Positions 25,286 through 34,964 of a stretch of 64,000 nucleotides of DNA are shown here, piece by piece. The position numbers and the translations under genes are program-made. Where the stretch lies: NCBI RefSeq assembly GCF_000425445.1, contig NZ_KE384378.1:359191-423190 (forward strand). Direction: 5' to 3'. Origin of the DNA: Flavobacterium denitrificans DSM 15936 (GTDB lineage Bacteria; Bacteroidota; Bacteroidia; Flavobacteriales; Flavobacteriaceae). Within the stretch, counting starts at the first letter, position 1. Every line of letters begins with the position of its first letter. Below the pieces are notes generated by a model that made no database searches, had not been told where the DNA came from, and saw only the letters and a program-made list of their open reading frames with translations.

Positions 25286-27226
25286 CTAATAATCGAAACG
25301 CTTAAAGGCTTCAATTGCTTCGTATTCTGCCAAACCTAATTCATCATACAGAACTGCTGTGTTTTTGTTTCGGTCTTCAGCCCTAACCCAGAATTCTCTA
25401 GAATCATTTCCTTGGAACATAACACGGTCTTTTTGCGACTGATGATACAAAATGGCATGACGTTTCAACAATACTTCTGATGGACTTAATGGAACTGCCA
25501 TATCGATTTCATGAATATCCCATTCGTGCCAAGCGCCTCTGTACAACCAGAGCCAACAATCGTCCATATATTTTTCCGATTTAAGCTCTTTCATTGCCGC
25601 AAAAATAGCATTCAAGCAAACTTCATGTGTTCCGTGCGGATCAGCGAGATCTCCTGCCGCGAAAACCTGATGCGGTTTTATCTTGGCGATAATATCTTTT
25701 ACGATCTCAATATCTTCTTGACCAAGCGGATTCTTTTTAACCTGTCCAGTTTCATAAAAAGGAAGATCTAAAAAGTGTGTATTCTCATCTTTTAAGCCAA
25801 TGTATCTTGTAGCGGCGTAAGATTCTCTTCTTCTGATTAATCCTTTTAATTTTCGAACTTCAAGAGAATCAATCTCATTTTGTGATTTATTGTTCAAAAA
25901 CTTAATAACCGATTTAAAGTTAATATCTTTTGACAAATCTGCGCCTACAAAATCATTACATACTTCAGCAAACTTCAATGCTTCATCGTCTGTAACAGCA
26001 ATATTTCCAGAGGTTTGATATACAACGTGTACATCATGACCTTGTTTTATCAATTTTGAAAAAGTTCCTCCCATAGAAATTACGTCATCATCTGGGTGTG
26101 GACTAAAAAGAATAACTCTTTTTTTAGCCGGATTGGCTCTTTCTGGACGATGCGAGTCGTCTGTATTTGGTTTTCCACCAGGCCATCCGGTAATGGTATG
26201 CTGCAAAACATTAAACATATTAATGTTCAAATCGTAAGCAGAACCTTCTTGTGCCAAAAGATCAGACATTCCGTTATTATTATAATCACGGTCTGTCAAT
26301 TTTAAAATCGATTGTTTTGTTTTTTGGCATAACCAAACGATCGCTTTGCTTTTTAATTCTTGTGTCCAAATGCATTCGCCAACAAGCCAAGGCGTTTTGA
26401 AACGAGTTAATTCTGATGCCGCAGATTGATCCAAAACGAAAGTTGCGTTAGGATGATTCTGCAAAAATGTAGCCGGAACTTCTGAACTGATATCACCTTG
26501 AACGGTTCTTTTAATGATATCGGCTTTGTTTTGTCCCCAAGCCATTAATACAATTCTTTTTGATCTCATAATGGTCGAAACTCCCATTGTGATCGCGCGT
26601 TTTGGCACATTATCTATCCCATTAAAGTCTGATGATGCATCGACTCTTGTAATATGATCTAATGTAATAATTCTTGTCCCTGAATTGATGTGCGAACCTG
26701 GCTCGTTAAAACCTACGTGTCCTGTACGACCAATTCCTAATAACTGAAAATCTAGACCACCAGCTTGTTTAATATTCATTTCGTAATCAATACAGTATTG
26801 ATTCAATTCATCAATTGCAACTGTACCGTCAGGAATATTAACATTTTCAGGCTTAATATCAATATGATTAAAAAGATGCTGATGCATGAAATAATGATAG
26901 CTCTGATTGTTTTCTTTCGCCATTGGATAATATTCATCCAAATTAAAAGTAATTACATTGCTAAAGCTTAGTCCTTCTTCTCTGTGCATTCTCACTAATT
27001 CCTCATACACTTTTATGGGTGAAGAACCTGTGGCTAAACCTAACACGCAAGTTTTGTTTTTTTCTTGCTTCGATCTGATTAACTGAGCGATTTCCTGAGC
27101 TACAATTATAGACGCTTCGGCAGAGTTTTTGAAAATTTCGTTATGGATTTTCTCAAATCTTGTTTCTTCAAATTTACCGGCGCTTTTATAGCTGATATCA
27201 GGTTTTATTTCTAAAGCACTTTTCAT
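25286..27226 (-). CDS. nagB: Glucosamine-6-phosphate deaminase-like / PIG-L deacetylase-like fusion
   Basis: 646 residues against about 266 for single-domain NagB. The N-terminal half (about 30-290) is a NagB/SIS-like isomerase-deaminase: GLATGSSPIKVYEEL, ITFNLDEYY (catalytic-Asp region), GIGRTGHVGFNEPGS and MGVSTIM. The C-terminal half (about 375-620) is a LmbE/PIG-L-type zinc deacetylase fold: FSPHPDDDVISMGGTF and the second metal motif HGTH. E. coli NagB has Asp at position 141 in NDGH; here Thr replaces it (RTGH), although His and Glu of the triad are kept. The likely role is conversion of GlcN-6-P to fructose-6-P, with deacetylation of an N-acetyl sugar by the second domain. No signal peptide, so cytosolic. 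Domain roles are inferred from family and location in the chitin locus. Confidence 0.88.
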   Translation of the reverse strand: MKSALEIKPDISYKSAGKFEETRFEKIHNEIFKNSAEASIIVAQEIAQLIRSKQEKNKTCVLGLATGSSPIKVYEELVRMHREEGLSFSNVITFNLDEYYPMAKENNQSYHYFMHQHLFNHIDIKPENVNIPDGTVAIDELNQYCIDYEMNIKQAGGLDFQLLGIGRTGHVGFNEPGSHINSGTRIITLDHITRVDASSDFNGIDNVPKRAITMGVSTIMRSKRIVLMAWGQNKADIIKRTVQGDISSEVPATFLQNHPNATFVLDQSAASELTRFKTPWLVGECIWTQELKSKAIVWLCQKTKQSILKLTDRDYNNNGMSDLLAQEGSAYDLNINMFNVLQHTITGWPGGKPNTDDSHRPERANPAKKRVILFSPHPDDDVISMGGTFSKLIKQGHDVHVVYQTSGNIAVTDDEALKFAEVCNDFVGADLSKDINFKSVIKFLNNKSQNEIDSLEVRKLKGLIRRRESYAATRYIGLKDENTHFLDLPFYETGQVKKNPLGQEDIEIVKDIIAKIKPHQVFAAGDLADPHGTHEVCLNAIFAAMKELKSEKYMDDCWLWLYRGAWHEWDIHEIDMAVPLSPSEVLLKRHAILYHQSQKDRVMFQGNDSREFWVRAEDRNKNTAVLYDELGLAEYEAIEAFKRFDY

Positions 27227-27262
27227 TTTTTTCTTTTTTTTGGTATTACAATTTTGGTTTTT

Positions 27263-27300
27263 AAAATGGTATAAGCAACTCTCGTTACTTATACCATTTT
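27263..27300. other. Intercistronic hairpin between susD and nagB
   Basis: A perfect 13-bp inverted repeat (AAAATGGTATAAG and its complement, 12-nt loop) lies in the 114-bp gap. Without a good U-tract on the minus strand it would be a partial terminator or processing site, separating susCD expression from the enzymes behind. Confidence 0.55.
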
Positions 27301-27340
27301 CAATTACTAACCAAACTTAAATTCTTTTAAATTTTCATTA

Positions 27341-28921
27341 TTAGAAGTTACCTGTAGTAGTATCCCACCAAAGTCTAGATCCTCCAGTATCTGGTCCACC
27401 TAATTTTGATACTCCCGAAGCAACACCACCAGAATTTCCAGCTCTCTCTGAAACTGGATAGTTAAGTCTGCGAGCACCAAACTCAGTAGTGATTGTTCCT
27501 CCACTATAATTTTTAAGTACTGGGAATAATTTTGGATAACCCGTTCTTCTGTAATCAGACCATGCTTCTTGTCCTTCTGGGAAATTGGCAATCCATTTTT
27601 GAGTAATGATTTTTTGCAATTTCACTTCATTTGTAGCTGCGCCATCCCAAGCAATTGTTACATTATTAACTGGTACTGAATTGTTAACTGGGAATTTTGG
27701 ATCTACATAAGCTTTAGCCGTTTTTGTATTATCAGCAATATAACCTGCTGCGCCAGATACTCCGCGCTGATCAAAAGAAGCTGTAATACCTGCTTCGTAT
27801 AATGTCTTAGCATCGCTTCCCATATTCCATCCTCTTAATGCCCCCTCCGCTCTTAAGAAATAAATCTCTGCGGTAGTCATTAAAACAATTTCTTTTGTTC
27901 TTACCACAGCTCCAATTCCAGAAAAATCTTGGTGGTCTGATTTCGCAGCAATTTCAATACCAGTACGAACACCTTTATATTCACCAGGGAATTGAGTTGA
28001 AGTATCGAAATAAGCTGCTAATCTTGGGTCATTATATCCTCCCATAATTGATTCCATATCTGCAGACATACGAATATCCAACCAAGCACCACTAATTGTA
28101 GCGATTGGATTATTGTAAACTGGTGAAACAACTTTAAATAAATCTGCATTTGTAGTAAACACACCAAATTTATGTGCAACTGCTTTTTCGGCTTGAGTTT
28201 TTGCTAAAGCTGGGTTTTTCTTAACAACACGCATTGCCAATCTCAAACGTAAACTGTTTGCAAATTTAACCCATGCTTTATAATCACCATTGTAGCCAGA
28301 CATGTCTGTAGTCGCAAATGTCGTGGCTTCGCCAGCGTCAACTCTTTTTGTCAATTCGGCAACAGCAAAATCTAATTCAGCAAACATTTGATTGTAAACT
28401 TCATCTAATGCATCATACTCTATTGTAGATGCGTTTGTTCCAAATTTTGAGTAAATAATTGGCCCATAAGTATCTGCAACTCTATGCATTCCTTCAACTT
28501 TCAAAATCAAAGACAAAGCATAAAACTGATCGTATTTACCTTTTGATTTTTGAGCAATATCATAAGCGTTGTACATTACATTGCTATAGGCATAATCCCA
28601 AGTATATCCATTCCAGTTGTCCATTAATTTATACGTGGTATTATTAATTCCTCCTTCAAAACCAGTTGGAGTAGCCATGTATCCTGACCAGATATCACTA
28701 TTTAAGTTTTGCTGTAATTGATATACCCATTCTGGCATAAATACATAAAGATTGTTGAACATTGGAGCAAAGCCTCCTTTAATGTGATTAAAATCTTGTT
28801 CAAATAGTTCAGGAGTAATACCGTTTGGATTGGTATTAATCTCTTCAAAATCACCTGTACAACCCACTGCTGCAAGCATTGAGATACAGATAGCTGTTCT
28901 TTTTATATTGTTGAATTTCAT
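27341..28921 (-). CDS. SusD/RagB-family lipoprotein (first pair)
   Basis: 526 residues. Lipoprotein signal (AICISMLAAVGC, Cys at 21), then GDFEEINTNPNG, the characteristic opening of SusD-like group-2 proteins, TPR-like helices and the late WANFPEGQEAWSDYRRTGYPKLFP motif. SusD proteins are surface glycan-binding lipoproteins capping their SusC porin. The gene follows its SusC by 10 bp on the same strand, so they form one unit. By position in a chitin locus it likely binds chito-oligosaccharides; it corresponds in position to the SusD-like protein of the F. johnsoniae chitin locus. Confidence 0.92.
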   Translation of the reverse strand: MKFNNIKRTAICISMLAAVGCTGDFEEINTNPNGITPELFEQDFNHIKGGFAPMFNNLYVFMPEWVYQLQQNLNSDIWSGYMATPTGFEGGINNTTYKLMDNWNGYTWDYAYSNVMYNAYDIAQKSKGKYDQFYALSLILKVEGMHRVADTYGPIIYSKFGTNASTIEYDALDEVYNQMFAELDFAVAELTKRVDAGEATTFATTDMSGYNGDYKAWVKFANSLRLRLAMRVVKKNPALAKTQAEKAVAHKFGVFTTNADLFKVVSPVYNNPIATISGAWLDIRMSADMESIMGGYNDPRLAAYFDTSTQFPGEYKGVRTGIEIAAKSDHQDFSGIGAVVRTKEIVLMTTAEIYFLRAEGALRGWNMGSDAKTLYEAGITASFDQRGVSGAAGYIADNTKTAKAYVDPKFPVNNSVPVNNVTIAWDGAATNEVKLQKIITQKWIANFPEGQEAWSDYRRTGYPKLFPVLKNYSGGTITTEFGARRLNYPVSERAGNSGGVASGVSKLGGPDTGGSRLWWDTTTGNF

Positions 28922-28931
28922 GTTTTTAAAA

Positions 28932-31900
28932 TTAGAATGTTACATTTAAATTTAGACCGATATTTCTTGTAGATGGCATTCCATAGATGTCAACCCCTTG
29001 TAAACCTTCACCTGTACTTAATGCAATATTTGGGTCAAACGGTGCATCTTTATAGATAAAGAATAAGTTTCTAGCAATTAATGAAATACTTGCAGCCTTA
29101 ATAAATGGTAATTTTTTAGCATTGAAATTATATCCGATTGAGATTTCTCTCACACTTACATTTGTTGCGTCATAAACATATTCTCCAGTAATACCTGCTC
29201 TACCACCAACTTGTGTATAGTAAAGTTTAGCATCCATTGAAGTAACCGCAGTTCCATCACTAGCTCTAACCGCATTCACTTTCACACCACCTGCATTTCT
29301 AGCATCACCTGTAGCTTGAGACACTCCAAAAGAATCATTTTGTGCTTGTGTCAAACTCATTACTTCACCACCAAAACGGCCATCAATTAAAACATTTGCA
29401 AAGAACGAACCTAATTTGAATGAATTAGACAAACCTAACATGAAATCAGGATTAGCGTTACCTACTTCCTGGAAATCAGTTTTTTGAATTGTTCCATCAT
29501 CATTCAACAACATTCTTCCTTGAGCATCTTTTTTGTAATTGATACCTTCGATAACTCCAAATGGTCTTCCTTCAATCAATGCATATCTGTAGCTGTTTAC
29601 TCCAGCCTCAGTTAAGTTAACTCTACCTCCAAGTTCAGTTGGAATCTCTTTAACTTTATTTTTGTTTTGTGAATAGTTCACTGTTGCGTCCCATGAAAAT
29701 TTGTCATTTCTAACAATTCCAGCTGTAACTACTGCTTCGAAACCTTTATTTTCTATACTACCTGCGTTGATTCCGTAAAAATCAACTCCTTGAGCATTTC
29801 CTTTTGGAGCAACTACTTGTAAATATTGGTTTTTAGTTTCAGAATTGTAGTATGACAATTCAAAAGCTAATCTGTTGTTGAACATTCTCCATTCAGTACC
29901 AAACTCAAACTCTGATTTTAATTCAGGCTTCAATGATGTACCTTCTTTTGGAGCTACTTTTGGTTTTGGATCTGTAACACCAGGAGTATAATAATATGTC
30001 GGTGTTGTTACGAAAGGATAAACGTCATTACCAACTTCTGCATAAGTAGCACGAACTTTACCAAAGTTAATCCATTCAGGCAAAGTTGTCATTTGGCTAA
30101 TAATACCAGTTAAACCAACTGAAGGATAGAAATATCCAGCACTATCAGTATTAGCTAAAGTAGATGACCAGTCATTTCTTGCCGCAACATCTAAATACAA
30201 CATTTCTTTATAACCAAAAGTTGTAGCTGCAAAAACAGATTGTACTTCTTTGCGAGTGTCTATCGTTTGATAGTTTCCTGCATTATTATTGAAGTTTTGC
30301 AATGTAAACCAGTTAGCATATTTTAATCCGCCACCAATTCCTGAATCTAAAATAGTTTTTTGATTTCCTAAAGTATTCGTTACACTTGTACCGATATTAG
30401 CATTAAAACTGAAATCATCACTAAATTTTGTATTGATCGTAGCAATTAAATCTGCATAACGTTGTGTGCTTATAGCGTTTTCTACATAATATCTACCATT
30501 AATGTGAGAAATTGTTCCTTGTGTAGTAGCGTATATTTTTTTGTCAAAAGCACTTTCAATTCTGTTATAGCTATAACGACCAGCAATGCTTAACCAATTA
30601 TTAGCTTTATAAGTCAAAGCTAAAGCTCCATTGAAGAAATTGTTTTTGTCAATAGATTTATTTCTGTTAATTCCCCAATAAGGATTTTGCATAATATCTC
30701 TATTAGTCATCCAATTTTGAGCCATTAAGTTTCTGCTTGGATCAAAAACTTCATAATTGTCTTTGTAATATTGGAAATCATTTCCTCTTGGCATTAAATA
30801 AACTCCAGTCAAAGGATTGAAATAGAAACCATTTACTGGTTTATTTACAATCTCTTGAGTAGTATAGTTTGCATTTGCTGCAAAGCTAAGTTTGTCTTCA
30901 AAAAATTTAGCAGTCTGACGAACACCAAAATTGTTTTTCTTAATACTGTTGCCCGGCATAATTCCAGTTCCAGAAGTATTAGAATATGTAAAAGCGGTAG
31001 AAGAATTTTCAGCAGCGGTAGAATATCCTACTGATGTAATTTGAGTTGTTCCTACATTAAAAAAGTCTTTTACATGATCATCACTTTTTTCTTTTGCACC
31101 CCAAGATTCATCAGCTCCAGAAGCTGCAACATAATCAGTTTGGAATTTTGGCAAATATGCCGCTGAATCAAACATAGTTACTGAAGAAGCACTAAGGGTT
31201 GGAGTACCAGCTTTGGCTTTTTTTGATGACAACAAAATAACTCCATTTGCACCTTGGCTACCATATAATACAGAAGCAGCCGCACCTTTTAAAACTGTCA
31301 TTCCATCATAATCATCTGGATTAATCAATGATACAACATCACCTCCATCACGGTTTCCAGTCGCAGTACTACCAAAACTGTCGTTTGGCTGGCTTGAAGA
31401 ACCGTTATACAAAGGAATACCATCAATAACATACAAAGGCTGATTGTTAGAAACAGAAGAATTACCTCTAATAACTACTTTTGTAGAACCACCTGTACCG
31501 CTTGAACTTTTAGTTACAGCAACACCGGCAATTTTTCCAGCGATAGTATTGATAAGGTTCGCATCTCTAACTCTTGTCAACTCTTCTCCTTTTAATTCCT
31601 GAGCAGCATAAGTCAAAGATTTTCTTGTCTTTTTAATACCTAATGAAGTAACAACAACTTCAGTTAATGCATTAGAAGCTCCCGTAACCAATTGGACATT
31701 AACAGTTGTTGCATCTCCAACAACGATACTTTGTGTTTCAAGACCTACATAGCTAAAAACCAAAGTCTGCCCTTTTTGAGCTTCGATTGAATACAATCCG
31801 TCAAAATCGGTAGTAGCTCCCTTTTGACTTCCTTGTACTAAAACAGATGCCCCTGGCAACGGCATTCCGTTAGAATCTGTAACCACACCTTTGACATTTT

Positions 31901-31964
31901 TAACCTGAGCAAGCGAAACCTGCGCCGTAAAAACAATCATAAAGATTAAGAAAATTTTTTTCAT
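28932..31964 (-). CDS. SusC/RagA-family TonB-dependent outer-membrane transporter (first pair)
   Basis: 1010 residues: signal peptide (MKKIFLIFMIVFTAQVSLAQ), an N-terminal carboxypeptidase-regulatory-like domain (GVVTDSNGMPLPGASVLVQG), a TonB-box/plug region (plug begins about residue 108; GNSSVSNNQPLYVIDGIPL, GANGVILLSSKK) and a ~700-residue 22-strand barrel ending with Phe (GLNLNVTF). It imports oligosaccharides across the outer membrane using the TonB/proton-motive force, in complex with the SusD partner downstream. The conserved upstream block with direct repeats lies 67-96 bp before its ATG. Confidence 0.94.
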   Translation of the reverse strand: MKKIFLIFMIVFTAQVSLAQVKNVKGVVTDSNGMPLPGASVLVQGSQKGATTDFDGLYSIEAQKGQTLVFSYVGLETQSIVVGDATTVNVQLVTGASNALTEVVVTSLGIKKTRKSLTYAAQELKGEELTRVRDANLINTIAGKIAGVAVTKSSSGTGGSTKVVIRGNSSVSNNQPLYVIDGIPLYNGSSSQPNDSFGSTATGNRDGGDVVSLINPDDYDGMTVLKGAAASVLYGSQGANGVILLSSKKAKAGTPTLSASSVTMFDSAAYLPKFQTDYVAASGADESWGAKEKSDDHVKDFFNVGTTQITSVGYSTAAENSSTAFTYSNTSGTGIMPGNSIKKNNFGVRQTAKFFEDKLSFAANANYTTQEIVNKPVNGFYFNPLTGVYLMPRGNDFQYYKDNYEVFDPSRNLMAQNWMTNRDIMQNPYWGINRNKSIDKNNFFNGALALTYKANNWLSIAGRYSYNRIESAFDKKIYATTQGTISHINGRYYVENAISTQRYADLIATINTKFSDDFSFNANIGTSVTNTLGNQKTILDSGIGGGLKYANWFTLQNFNNNAGNYQTIDTRKEVQSVFAATTFGYKEMLYLDVAARNDWSSTLANTDSAGYFYPSVGLTGIISQMTTLPEWINFGKVRATYAEVGNDVYPFVTTPTYYYTPGVTDPKPKVAPKEGTSLKPELKSEFEFGTEWRMFNNRLAFELSYYNSETKNQYLQVVAPKGNAQGVDFYGINAGSIENKGFEAVVTAGIVRNDKFSWDATVNYSQNKNKVKEIPTELGGRVNLTEAGVNSYRYALIEGRPFGVIEGINYKKDAQGRMLLNDDGTIQKTDFQEVGNANPDFMLGLSNSFKLGSFFANVLIDGRFGGEVMSLTQAQNDSFGVSQATGDARNAGGVKVNAVRASDGTAVTSMDAKLYYTQVGGRAGITGEYVYDATNVSVREISIGYNFNAKKLPFIKAASISLIARNLFFIYKDAPFDPNIALSTGEGLQGVDIYGMPSTRNIGLNLNVTF

Positions 31965-32020
31965 GTTTATTTATTTTGTTAGTTATGACGTAAAATTATT
32001 CTTAAGACATTGTTAAAAAA

Positions 32021-32100
32021 AATAAATTATACAAACAGCATTCTTTTTTAAACAAACGACATAAAACATTCAATAATGCGTTTTACGAAAACGTTTTCAA
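32021..32100 (-). promoter_or_regulatory. Candidate LytTR operator upstream of first susC
   Basis: On the minus strand, direct repeats GTCGTTTGT (32052-32060) and GCTGTTTGT (32031-32039) start 21 bp apart, preceded by TTGAA-N6-ATGT and a GTTTTACGAAAAC-type inverted element. The same arrangement precedes the second susC at almost the same distance from its ATG. Two direct repeats with a GTT core about two turns apart is the LytTR binding pattern. The 360-bp gap 31965-32324 otherwise shows only a weak TTTGCC/GGCAAA fold-back near 32279-32302. Confidence 0.6.
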
Positions 32101-32324
32101 GCTGAAATATTTCTACATTTTAAGCTTAATTCAATATTATCTTCAACAAAATGAGTTATTTTATAAATAATACAAAATCAACTAACTAATTAAAATACAA
32201 CACCTTAAAAAGTTAAAAGCTGAAGCAAAAACGCATTTCCTGTTTTCTTTAACAAAATATTAAGTTTTATGTTTAATATTTGCCCTACCGATTATTGGCA
32301 AAATAGTGTCGTTTATATTTTATC

Positions 32325-33350
32325 TTAATTATCACAAAGTTGTGTTGTACTGATTTTTAATGCATTAAGCTTTTTATGAATAACTTCTAAAAGTGAATAT
32401 TCGTCAAATGAATCTTGCGCGAGTTCCCAAATCATAATTCCGCCCGTATTTTGAACTGCATATTCCACTTTTTTAGAAATTGTTGGTCTTCCGTTATAAT
32501 ATGTTTTTCCTAATTCATCAAGTTCTGCAAATTGTTTTCCTGCCTTAACAATTTCTCCATACGTAGAACTTGTAACATTGGGAAAAGTGAAATTATAACC
32601 ATAAAAAGGTACACCAAGCGTTAGTTTTTCACTTGGAACATTTTGTTGTTTGTGCCAAAACTCTATTCCGTTTTTAGCAAAATCGAAAGAGCTGTGCTGA
32701 CCTGGATTATTTGGAGTCCACGGCCCTGTACTATCATAGGCCATGATATTTAAAAAATCAAATGCGTTTAAAGCTTCAGTACTTATATTTTCAAAACGAG
32801 TATTATTAGGCAACGCTGCCGTCATAATTTTTTTATGTTCAAAAAGACTTTTTTTTAATTCAATCACAAAGCCGCTATACCCAACAGTTACAGCGTTCCA
32901 TTCAAGATCGACATCAACGCCGTCTAAACGATGAAGTTCCACAAAATTTATGATGTTCTGAATTAAAGCAGGCCTGTTTTCTGGTTTATCAATTAACCAA
33001 GACCAATTTGATGCTTGCTCCTCTGAAATTACGCCACCTGCTAAAGAAATGCTTATTAAAATAGTAGGATTAACTGATTTGGCATACTTAATAAGTGCAT
33101 CAATATCTCCTGCAAAAATGATATTTCCATTTTTGTCTGGATTTGCAAAGGCAATATTGAGATGTGTTAATTTGCAAAACTGAATCGAAGTCATTTTACT
33201 AAAACTATCCGACGATAAATAACCTACAACTCGAGCAGTTTTTGGCTTGCCCTCATCGTTATCAAAATCTTTTTGAGAACTACAGCTATAAACCGATGTC
33301 AACGAAATTATATAGAAAAGAATGCCTAATAAGGCTTTATTATTGATCAT
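32325..33350 (-). CDS. GH18 family chitinase/endoglucosaminidase lipoprotein
   Basis: 341 residues with a lipoprotein signal (ISLTSVYSC, Cys at 23) and a GH18 barrel: VVGYLSSDSF, HLNIAFANPDKNG, the catalytic signature DGVDVDLEW (E150), MTAALPNN, FLNIMAYDSTGPW and GGIMIWELAQD. GH18 enzymes hydrolyse beta-1,4 links between GlcNAc units through the N-acetyl group. Lipid anchoring suggests an outer-membrane or periplasmic enzyme that trims oligomers handled by SusCD; it sits where F. johnsoniae encodes its small GH18 enzyme. It follows the second susCD pair, with an 88-bp gap, so it is in that operon. Confidence 0.92.
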   Translation of the reverse strand: MINNKALLGILFYIISLTSVYSCSSQKDFDNDEGKPKTARVVGYLSSDSFSKMTSIQFCKLTHLNIAFANPDKNGNIIFAGDIDALIKYAKSVNPTILISISLAGGVISEEQASNWSWLIDKPENRPALIQNIINFVELHRLDGVDVDLEWNAVTVGYSGFVIELKKSLFEHKKIMTAALPNNTRFENISTEALNAFDFLNIMAYDSTGPWTPNNPGQHSSFDFAKNGIEFWHKQQNVPSEKLTLGVPFYGYNFTFPNVTSSTYGEIVKAGKQFAELDELGKTYYNGRPTISKKVEYAVQNTGGIMIWELAQDSFDEYSLLEVIHKKLNALKISTTQLCDN

Positions 33351-33413
33351 AATTTTTAATTTAAACAGATTGTTTTTAATTTAATTAGATTGAAATAATA
33401 CCTTATTAGGCAT
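33322..33413. repeat. 13-bp inverted repeat enclosing the GH18 start codon
   Basis: ATGCCTAATAAGG (33322-33334, inside the GH18 signal-peptide codons) and its exact complement (33401-33413, upstream) enclose the start codon in a 66-nt loop. The mRNA could pair across the ribosome binding region. Confidence 0.6.
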
Positions 33414-33438
33414 AACTCTATGGTGTTGTGAGCTTATT

Positions 33439-34953
33439 TTAGTTTACATCCCACCAAACTTTATTTGTCCATTCATTCTTGCCACCCATTCTTGATAAAG
33501 CTTCTTGGAAATTCGCACCATTCTTTTGTGCTTCATCATTTGGATAATATAAACGTGTTGGAACAACTCCGCCCGTTTCAGAATCTGGATTTTTGATTGG
33601 CAACAATTTAGGAAATCCAGTTCTTCTCCAATTTGAATAGGCTTCAATACTATTCAACAAGTACGTAACCCAAAGCTGTGTAGCAATTTGTTCTTTCTCA
33701 CTTCCTGCAACTAATGGTTTGTTGTTCAAATAAGTGTCAATTGCACCTTGAGTTGGCAACGCAGCACCATACATTACAAGGTGTCTGATACCAGCCTCAA
33801 CTCCTTTTCTATAATAATCAGAAGCAGCACCTGAAACCCAGCCTCTATAAGCGGCTTCGGCCAATAATAACTGTGATTCTGAATAACTAACATGCAAAAA
33901 AGGAGTTGTTTTTAATTTTAAATAAGGCTGAATTCCTGAAATTGCATTAGATCCACCTGGCATATCCCATTGAAAAACTCCTGGAGTATTACCAACATAA
34001 AGTTCTTCACCTGGAGCTGGAGCACCACCAGCTACACCTGCTGTTTTAGGAGTTGCAAGCATTGTTAACCTTGGGTCGCCATTATTTCTTAAAAAATCAA
34101 TCATTAATGAACTAAAGTGATCTCCATTTTCGTTTCCAATAAAAGCATATGACAATCCGTTTCCTCTAAAATCAAGCGCCCCCGGAGTATCATTAAAAGG
34201 GAAATCCAAACATTTCATAAAACAGTTATCAGCATTGCTTTGAAAAACACCATTTTGAAATGCTGCCTTTGCTTGCTTTTCTGCTTCTGCAGGGCTTACT
34301 TCTGAAATTCTCATGGCAAGACGCAAACGCAATGTATTAGCTAGCTTTTTCCATTTTGAAACATCTCCGTTGTAAAACTGATCGCCTTTTATTGCACCAC
34401 CGCCATCGTTCAATTGTACAAATGCTTCCTCTAATTCTTTAAAAAAGGCATTGTAAATGTCTTGCTGTTTATCATATTTAGGCGTTACAATTCCTTTAGA
34501 GAACCCTAAACCAGCTTCTGAATAAGGAGCATCTCCATATAAATCTGTAATACGCTGCGCAATCATTACTTTCATGATTTTAGCAACTGCATTCATATTT
34601 ACCAAAGTAGGATCGCCAGATGTTTTTTCGATAATATCTACAGCACTTTTTAATTCATTTGCATAACCATTTCTCCATAGAGCTGTAGCATAATCATCAT
34701 TTTTCTTGAATTTGCTTCCAAATTCTGTTACGTTCCATGCACCTGCATAATGCTGCACAAATCCTCCAGAATAAATCAAGTTGGCTCTCCATTGATAGTA
34801 TCCATCACCTGACAAACACAATTGAGTAAATGTAAGCTGTCCCGCAGGATTTGCAGATAACGCCACCGGATCTTTTTCCAGTTCGTCAAAATTTTCAGTA
34901 CAGCCAACCAGCGTAAATATTGCAAGTAGGGCTATTATTTGTTTAAATTTCAT
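33439..34953 (-). CDS. SusD/RagB-family lipoprotein (second pair)
   Basis: 504 residues; lipoprotein signal (IALLAIFTLVGC, Cys at 18) then TENFDELEKDP, TPR-type helices (AVAKIMKVMIAQRITDLYGD, with the common SusD stretch TLRLRLAMRISEV) and the late YLLNSIEAYSNWRRTGFPKL motif. It follows its SusC by 11 bp. The two SusD proteins of this locus are clearly paralogous in layout but not near-identical, suggesting different chain-length preferences. Surface-exposed glycan binding is expected from the family; the chitin oligomer ligand is inferred from the locus. Confidence 0.92.
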   Translation of the reverse strand: MKFKQIIALLAIFTLVGCTENFDELEKDPVALSANPAGQLTFTQLCLSGDGYYQWRANLIYSGGFVQHYAGAWNVTEFGSKFKKNDDYATALWRNGYANELKSAVDIIEKTSGDPTLVNMNAVAKIMKVMIAQRITDLYGDAPYSEAGLGFSKGIVTPKYDKQQDIYNAFFKELEEAFVQLNDGGGAIKGDQFYNGDVSKWKKLANTLRLRLAMRISEVSPAEAEKQAKAAFQNGVFQSNADNCFMKCLDFPFNDTPGALDFRGNGLSYAFIGNENGDHFSSLMIDFLRNNGDPRLTMLATPKTAGVAGGAPAPGEELYVGNTPGVFQWDMPGGSNAISGIQPYLKLKTTPFLHVSYSESQLLLAEAAYRGWVSGAASDYYRKGVEAGIRHLVMYGAALPTQGAIDTYLNNKPLVAGSEKEQIATQLWVTYLLNSIEAYSNWRRTGFPKLLPIKNPDSETGGVVPTRLYYPNDEAQKNGANFQEALSRMGGKNEWTNKVWWDVN

Positions 34954-34964
34954 AATTTCTTTTT

